Below, piece by piece: positions 58,251-64,000 of a stretch of 64,000 nucleotides of DNA. Position 1 is the stretch's first letter. Each line of letters starts with the position of its first letter. The stretch is from Verticillium longisporum (lineage: Eukaryota; Ascomycota; Sordariomycetes; Glomerellales; Plectosphaerellaceae). The stretch lies in contig JAETXT010000001.1 of assembly GCA_019188255.1 (NCBI GenBank), forward strand, positions 6,572,001 to 6,636,000, written 5' to 3'. The translations under genes and the position numbers were made by a program. The notes under the pieces were generated by a model. The model worked only from the letters and a program-made list of their open reading frames with translations, had not been told where the DNA came from and did no database searches.

Positions 58251-59338
58251 TTAATGCCCTGTTTCTGGACTCAGACTCCTGTCCCATACGTCTCGACTTT
58301 CCGCCTGCTGATCTGGCACTTCGCCGGACGTTTTCTTGCTCATCTGATGATTCTCGACGCCAGAGCGTCCCATGATGCAGCCATCATGATGCTCTTGTGA
58401 TATCCGTCGTCGCTTCTTGCTGTGCAAAGCCTGGCCGTCCGTGGAATCTCCTTCTTGTAGTTCTTCTCGTGTAGTGATGGCTCGTTTCGAGTTCCGGGGT
58501 GCGGGGTAATCGACATCAGCCGTGGTGCGGTGCGCTTTCGACACATATTTGTCGTGACGGCTCTCCTCTTGGGTAGGTCCAAGAGGCCCTATTTCGGATT
58601 TGAAATGTTCGCGTGAGACCTTGGCGGTAGTAGTTTGAGAAGATTCCTTCTGCTTTTCCACCACCTCCCCCTCTTTCCTGCCCTCGTTGTTGATGTTATA
58701 CACTATTGACTCCGGGGACACAGGTCGAAAGGCTTCGGGTGTGGACGATAGTCGACCGTCCCTTGTTGTTGCTGCTTCGGAATTAACGGCGTCGCTTGTA
58801 ACACGGTTGATTGGAAACTTGATCGGTTTCCGATCCCGAAAAGCCTGCACATCTCTCTTGAGATCCAAGTACTGCTGGGTCTCAATTCTGCGCCTGTCCC
58901 TGCACCAGCCGTCGAAGAACCGCACCATGGAGTCGAACGACATGGTTCGAGACAGGTCGCAGAACTTGCTCCATCGGCTGGTTACGTCGTCGTTCTCGGA
59001 ACTTTCGCCGGGCGTTTGTTAATCGCACCCAGCGCAATTCGAGTTGGATGACCATGCGAGCAGGGAAGCAATGTCCGCCCATGCCTCGTTGAGTTCGCGA
59101 ACTCGCTCATCCCTCCTCGCGGATAACTGAGTATAAACTCTTCCAATGTGGCAGAGTAGTCGGCAGATTCGCAGACATCCTGGTGAAAAGCATAGGGATC
59201 TTGGATAGGACACTGGCGAGTGTTGAATCGTTCCTGGAGTGTGGTGAACAGCGCGTTGGGAGGCAGTTCGAACTTGGCCCAAGGCCACTTCCACTCCATA
59301 TCGTAGGCATAATCTGGGGATGGGAGGTTGCCCTCCAT
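58251..59338 (-). pseudogene. Uncharacterised fungal gene with frameshift and stop
   Basis: From ATG 59338 the frame begins MEGNLPSPDYAYDMEWKWPW and FELPPNALFTTLQERFNTRQ, an N-terminus I associate with a conserved fungal hypothetical family. At about 59130-59137 the frame shifts by one base after YSATLEEF and continues as YTQLSARRDERVRELNEAWA, ASLLAWSSN. TAA at 59019-59021 then interrupts (CAGCD-stop-QTPGESSEND). The same frame runs on intact to TGA at 58251 as SKFCDLSRTMSFDSMVRFFD, ending in a charged, disordered tail with a KKRRR nuclear-type signal. No short intron removes the stop. CAA to TAA is a CpA-to-TpA change, compatible with RIP. Function unknown. Confidence 0.6.
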
Positions 59339-59715
59339 TTCGGGGGTCGCTTGAGTTGCTCGTCGGTTCGTAGATGAAGGCTAGGTGGAAGATGTTGGAA
59401 GCGGCAAACTCAGGCTCGGGCCTCGGGGCGCCCTTGACGACGACGGATCAACGGATTATATAATCAGTATATGAACTCACTAAAGGTTAATCCGCTCCGC
59501 TATCTTGGCACGACCTCAAATCGCCCGACTGAGATTACTCCACAGCATTTACCAAGCTCTGGAAGGGAGGACTCTCGTACCTTTCCAGTCCGCATCATTC
59601 CATTTGTCTTGCTGGAGCCTATGCCACCTTCACATCCCCCCACAACGCTTTCACATCCACAACGATGCATGCCGGGTCTATCTTATTATAGCTACGGTGA
59701 TAGGGTTCTCGCGTA
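59339..59715. other. Intergenic, kinase 3' region
   Basis: No gene recognised. Confidence 0.4.
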
Positions 59716-61635
59716 TCAAGATAAACTATCGATCAAATCGCGCACGCCAATCCTGATCCGCATATTGTTGGCGAGCATCCCATGAACCAACCTGTCTGGC
59801 TTTAACTTCTGAATATCCAAAAGCTGTGAGGCTTTTCTCACAATCTCCTGCCATCGATTCATGGACTCACGGGCCTCTTCTCCTCTTCCGCTGCCAGGCG
59901 TCCTCACGTCGGCAATAATCCAGTTGAGCCGAGGAGATCTCAGCTCCGGGAGTGGCAGCTTACGAAGAAGAAACAACATGACCACCCCCAGTGCAAACAC
60001 GTCGCCCGACGGCCCGCGTTCTCCCGTAGTCAAGTAGTCGGGCGGTACACACCATGGCGACCCGCCATTGTGTATTCTTGTCTTGTTAGAAAGCTCCGAT
60101 GATAGGCCGAAATCGATAAGAACTGCACCGCGGGTCGGCGAGTAGAGGATGTTGGCAGGCTTGATGTCATTGTGCACAATGCCCTGCTCATGGATGTACA
60201 AGAGTGCAGTGGTCATGTCGGCCATCACGCGCAGCGCGTCGGCCTCGCCCAATGTGCACATCGGATTCGGATCTTGCCCACGACAACTCGCCAGTGCCGG
60301 TGCATCGACGTGCTCCATGTACAGCGAGAGGAACCTGGCGTCAGCTTCGTGTAGACGAACGACGGTTGTCTGCCCAGTTGAAGCAAGAGAAAGGTCGGCT
60401 GTCATAAATAGTATGCCCTCCTTCTGACATTTTGCACTCACATGCTGAGACAATTTCGAGTGATTTTTATACTCCTTCAGCCACATCTCCGCTGCTCTGC
60501 TAATCTTCATGGCACTCGGGTCTGATGCGCCCAGTTGAATGTCGTGGGAAGGCGTTCGAATCACCTTCCCGACAGCCACGTCTCCAGGGAGCTACGAATG
60601 CTGGGCCTGGCAGACTTGCGTGATTCTGGTCGTCATGCTATTGGTCTGTCGAGTCAACACATACTCTTCGCCGCCGAGGCCAATGATGCAAGCCTTGTCT
60701 CCCATCCTGAGCTGCTCTAACGGATGAGCAACAAGGGGGACAACGTGGCCTTGACCAGTTGTGGAGGCAGAAACGTCTGTCAAAGGTGCCAATGGCACAG
60801 ACTGGAAAATAATCATTGTGCTCCTTACGATACCCTCCTCCGCTTGCTTGTCGTCATCATACTTCCCCCTCTTGGCCAAATCGAGGGGTTGGGATATTTC
60901 CAACGGCCGCTTCGAAGAGACTGCTCGCGGTGCCAGATCCTGGGTAGGTGCCTTCGATATGACGACATGCCTACGTGGAAGGATTGAAAAGTCTAGAGCG
61001 TGCCGCCCAGAGGGAGTGAAGATCGCCCATGACCCAGCGTCCAACATGGTGGGTGAGTAGGGTTCCAGCTCGATTTTCATGTTGCTGGCTATGTCGCAAA
61101 TACTCCTCGCCGTCATTTGCTTGGTGGCCAAGTTGAAGATGACCATGCGATCCGTGCCTGGATCGAAGAACAGCCGAAAGTGAAGATCAACGCCGTGAGG
61201 TCCCGGAGAATTGGCTGATTGTATGGTAAATCCCACACACTTGCTCGATTGTGCAATGGCGAATTTGTTGACTGAACGCCCTCCATTCATATTCGAAGAG
61301 GCGCCAAGGACCACCCGGTGCCGGCGGGCACTGCCAGTCCCGTCAAGCGGTGAGTAGTCGAAGGAGATCGAACCGAGTGCCGTTGATGCCGGCTCCAGAA
61401 TGATCCTGATAGTCGCTTGGCAAGGCTCGGACGTGACTTTGCGAGAGTCAGAGGCTGAAGCGTCATCGGCTCTGAGCCGATGGTCGTCAGACGAAAACGG
61501 CTCGGTATCCCCCGAAGCAGCTTGAGAAGCAGGGCCAGCTACAGCGGCGGCCGTGTTGCCTCTAAATTGGAGCTCGCTGCTCGTGAAAGGGTTGGTATCG
61601 CTTGACAAGGCAAGGCCCAAACCTGAGGATGTCAT
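59716..61635 (-). CDS. Protein kinase with N-terminal FHA-like region and in-frame TAG
   Basis: One frame runs from ATG 61635 to TGA 59716, interrupted only by TAG at 60592-60594. The N-terminal part (residues about 75-230) has beta-rich FHA-like text (VVLGASSNMNGGRSVNKFAI, VDLHFRLFFDPGTDRMVIFN). The kinase domain spans the TAG: upstream GLGGEEYVLTRQTN, downstream LPGDVAVGKVIRTPSHD (beta-3 Lys region), AAEMWLKEYKNHSKL (alpha-C), LSLYMEHVD (hinge), IVHNDIKPANILYSP (catalytic loop), VLIDFGLSSE, GSPWCVPPDYL and GDVFALGVVMLFLL. Catalytic Asp, Asn and DFG are present. The TAG sits between the glycine-loop and beta-3 strands, so translation stopping there gives no kinase. TAG may be a mutation (CAG or TGG to TAG), an assembly error, or a site of A-to-I mRNA editing, known for fungal kinases in sexual development. 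No intron fits. Confidence 0.65.
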
Positions 61636-62336
61636 GATATGCTTAAGTCGACTTGAAGACAAGAGTAGCCTGGAGCGCAAGATATTAATTGAAATGAAAG
61701 GAAACAGCAGGCAGAATGGAGGCCAGGCGAGGCATAATGAATCAAGTCTTCCATGGAAGTTGCAAGGGCCTTGGTAGCGTGTTGGTCCCCGTCGAAGCAG
61801 ATTTCTGGAATGTCGCAGGGTGGCCAGCTGCGCGTGCAGGTAGGGATCATTGGAGGAGAGAGAGTTGAGATGCAACACCCGCCTCCTTGAGAGGTGGGGG
61901 GAAACAGGGTAGCCGCCGGATATGCCTCGTCTTGTGGCTACCCACTAACTTTATTGAGAGCCCCCGCCCTCTTAATGCCCCATCTGTCTAGTCGGCACCT
62001 CGATCTCTCCAGATGATGGTAAAGTTGGGCGATGGGGAGGGCCCCCTTGATGTAATCCTGCGAGAACTGCTAACAATTCGGTGCAACCACTGATCTTGAA
62101 TGTCCATGTATCTTAGTCTGGTATTGTCGGAGTGGGGTTACCACCTTAGGACTAGTGCCTGGAAACTAACGCAGGCCTTGCTAGAACTTATAGTATAGGT
62201 ATAATTGTTGAACCAATATTAGGGAACTCTGTGGTTAGGATAGTAATATCTAGGATATCTGGGATATCTAGGATCCACTGCTCTTAGGAGCACGTAAACT
62301 ACGGCTTACGTGATCGCTAAGAGTAGACGGGTATAT
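61636..62336. other. Kinase promoter and AT-rich repeat-like DNA
   Basis: Upstream region of the kinase to about 62000. After that the DNA is AT-rich and repeat-like, with GGATATCTGGGATATCTAGG words near 62253-62272 and an inverted CACGTAA/TTACGTG pair near 62290-62313. This is the older element into which the LTR inserted. Confidence 0.45.
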
Positions 62337-62341
62337 CTAAC

Positions 62342-62816
62342 TGTAACAACCAAGGAAGCAGGGCGGCCGCGAATCGACGACCCCGCGATCAGGGAACGCG
62401 ATAAGATAAGAATCGGGCCCACCTGGCAAATCACGTGATGGCTCACTCAGACATAAAGGGTGAGTCGTCGGGCTCACCAAGGACGCCGCAGTGAGCCAGG
62501 GAATGGCTCACGGATAACACACCGTGATCCTAACATCATGGATCACCAACAACTAACCAGTGAGCCATCCAACATGAGCTCACCACCTAACACAACAAGG
62601 ACAGGATGGCAGGTATATAAGGACGGACATTCTGGACTTGTAGATACATTCTTTCTCACGACAGTGATCAATCTAAGTCTTACCTTGTATTCATTGTAAC
62701 GAGCGCGCAACGCCTTACGACACCACATCGTCTCAGAGTCACAACCTAAGCTTCTGCAAACAGCAACCCCAACCCTCTGACAGTGTTCCCCCTTCGGAAG
62801 CTGCCAGGTCGTAACA
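62342..62816. mobile_element. Solo LTR of a retrotransposon
   Basis: 475-bp element starting TGTAACAACC and ending GGTCGTAACA, bounded by the perfect 5-bp duplication CTAAC (62337-62341 and 62817-62821). The TG...CA ends and 5-bp target duplication fit an LTR integrated by a retroviral-type integrase. A TATA box (TATATAA, 62614-62620) lies in the position expected for an LTR promoter reading rightwards. No internal polymerase region or second LTR is present, so it arose by LTR-LTR recombination. It shows little of the AT bias of its surroundings, so it is a younger insertion. Confidence 0.82.
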
Positions 62817-62821
62817 CTAAC

Positions 62822-63501
62822 TTACGTAGGCAGCGGTAACTTAGAGAAGTAGATAATTAATTAAGAATTAACTATTATAAGACTTATATTAGATACTTTT
62901 TTTATAGGCCATCTCCAGTTCCGTTGTTTTAGCCAAGGCTTCTGATTTTATAGTCAGTCTGCTGAGGAATATTTCTGGCTGCACTGCCTTATCGGAGATA
63001 TGTCTGCCCCCCCAGTGGGCGTCCATGTGGAACACGAATAGGCTAAAAGCCTCTGCCGCTGACGTCCATCCTGAAGAACGTGATTCTGCCTGGGTCGTGA
63101 TAATATAGCAGAGTCGGCCGCGTCAACTGCTGCTGCAAAATGCGAGGTAGTGGGGAAGTAGCTATTGTTTAAGGCGGGGTTTGGCTCTTTGCGGATTTGC
63201 TCGAGCATTGATCCGAGATGTCTCATTGTGTCACGATTCATAACACTGGGTTTCGAGGATTGAATTCATACTGCAATTTTGTATTATCATTATTATTGGA
63301 TTCATTGACCGTATGTTCGAAGTCCAGGGACGGGAAGAGGGGGTGGTGACATGTTTGGTAGCGGCAGAACAAGCCCAGGCAATTATGGGCCTCAATAAAC
63401 CCCATGAATAAGGCTCCCATCTCTACAGTTCAGCTCCAGAGCACTCGCTGACGGCTCTGAGACAGCCGTCATCGTACCGCATGCTACTCGCCTCCTCAAC
63501 C
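62822..63501. other. AT-rich tract and DUF1348 3' region
   Basis: 62850-62910 is very AT-rich (ATTAATTAAGAATTAAC-type). From 62910 normal composition returns. No gene recognised. Confidence 0.4.
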
Positions 63502-64000
63502 TCACCAGTGCTCCTCGCCAATGGACACCGAGTTGACGTCGACGCCTTCCTTGAACCACCTCGCGTCTTCGTTGATTCTGACATCATTGCCGCTCATTTG
63601 TCGCTTCCGCATCAGGCCATTGTCTGCAAAGGTCCAGTCCTCGAGTCCGTAAGTACGCCACCACTGGCCGCTCTCGTCGTGCCATTCGTACCAAAATTGT
63701 ACGGCAATCTAGCGATCCTCAGGCATTAGTCAAGCGTGCAAGTCGACGAGATGAAAAGCTGGCTCTACCTTGTTGTCAGAAAAGGCAAATAGTTCCTTGC
63801 GCAAGCTGTAGCCATCTTCGCGCGACCACTTCTCGCTCAGGAACTTCACAATCTCGTCGCGGCCGCGAAGGAAGACGTCCCTGTTCCGCCAGACTGAGTC
63901 AGGTGTGTATGCCATCTTGACTGTCTCAGGGTTCCTGAGGCAAAGTATTAGCCATGTCTTGGATTATGTCGAGTGAGACTAAAAGCAGAGGTGGATGTTC
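63502..64000 (-). CDS. DUF1348 (SnoaL/NTF2-like) protein, 5' part beyond window
   Basis: C-terminal two exons visible: 63934-63769 and 63708-63502, separated by a 60-bp intron; a further intron begins at 63935 and runs out of the window. The coding text is NPETVKMAYTPDSVWRNRDV, GRDEIVKFLSEKW, YSLRKELFAFSDNK, IAVQFWYEWHDESGQWWRTY, GLEDWTFADNGLMRKRQMS and the terminal IGEEHW. This is the DUF1348 family, small NTF2/SnoaL-fold proteins of about 150-170 aa found in bacteria and fungi. The pocket residues Trp, Arg and the YEWHD strand are intact. The exact function of the family is not established. The N-terminal exon(s) lie to the right of the window. Confidence 0.9.

Overview
This window is nuclear DNA of a filamentous ascomycete (Pezizomycotina). 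The evidence is: short introns of about 47-115 bp with GT..CTGAC..AG signals, compact divergent gene pairs, a Zn2Cys6 'fungal_trans' regulator, AIM11, a Rax1-like RGS protein, a cellular RNA-silencing RdRP, a homeodomain/C2H2 factor, and AT-rich patches typical of decayed transposons. Sordariomycetes is my best guess; I cannot place it more precisely.

Region 1 (1-20.1 kb) looks like a catabolic cluster. It holds a GH3 beta-glucosidase (disrupted), a DUF3500 protein, an FAH-family hydrolase, a Zn2Cys6 regulator, an uncharacterised 116-aa protein, an FAD monooxygenase, a sugar-type MFS transporter, an HSL-type alpha/beta hydrolase and a quercetinase-like cupin. Four of its five intergenic promoter regions carry the palindrome CGG-N5-CCG, the kind of site Zn2Cys6 dimers bind. 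The promoter between the 116-aa gene and the monooxygenase has three overlapping copies at 9-bp steps. I infer uptake and breakdown of a plant phenolic, perhaps glycosylated or esterified. Between the regulator and the 116-aa gene lies about 3 kb of decayed DNA (MITE end, AT-rich tract, F-box remnant).

Region 2 (20.4-30.5 kb) holds a disrupted homeodomain/zinc-finger factor, then an intronless divergent pair related to bacterial PaiB and PaiA. A complete 259-bp MITE with TA target duplications follows in a 3.7-kb gene-poor stretch, and then mitochondrial D-lactate dehydrogenase.

Region 3 (31.4-54.4 kb) is mostly housekeeping and regulatory: cellular RdRP, a 2-oxoglutarate/Fe(II) oxygenase with long microsatellite-bearing introns, AIM11, a large low-complexity unknown, pantothenate kinase and a Rax1-like RGS membrane protein. 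Long gene-free, microsatellite-rich spacers separate them.

Region 4 (58.2-64 kb) holds an uncharacterised gene with a frameshift and a stop, a protein kinase with one in-frame TAG, a solo LTR with a perfect 5-bp target duplication, and a DUF1348 gene cut by the window end.

Several otherwise well-conserved genes (GH3, homeodomain factor, F-box remnant, the 58-kb gene, the kinase) carry stops or indels. Either gene decay is active here or the assembly has residual errors; raw reads would separate the two. Exon coordinates in the entries come from reading splice signals and checking that phases close; no transcript data were available.
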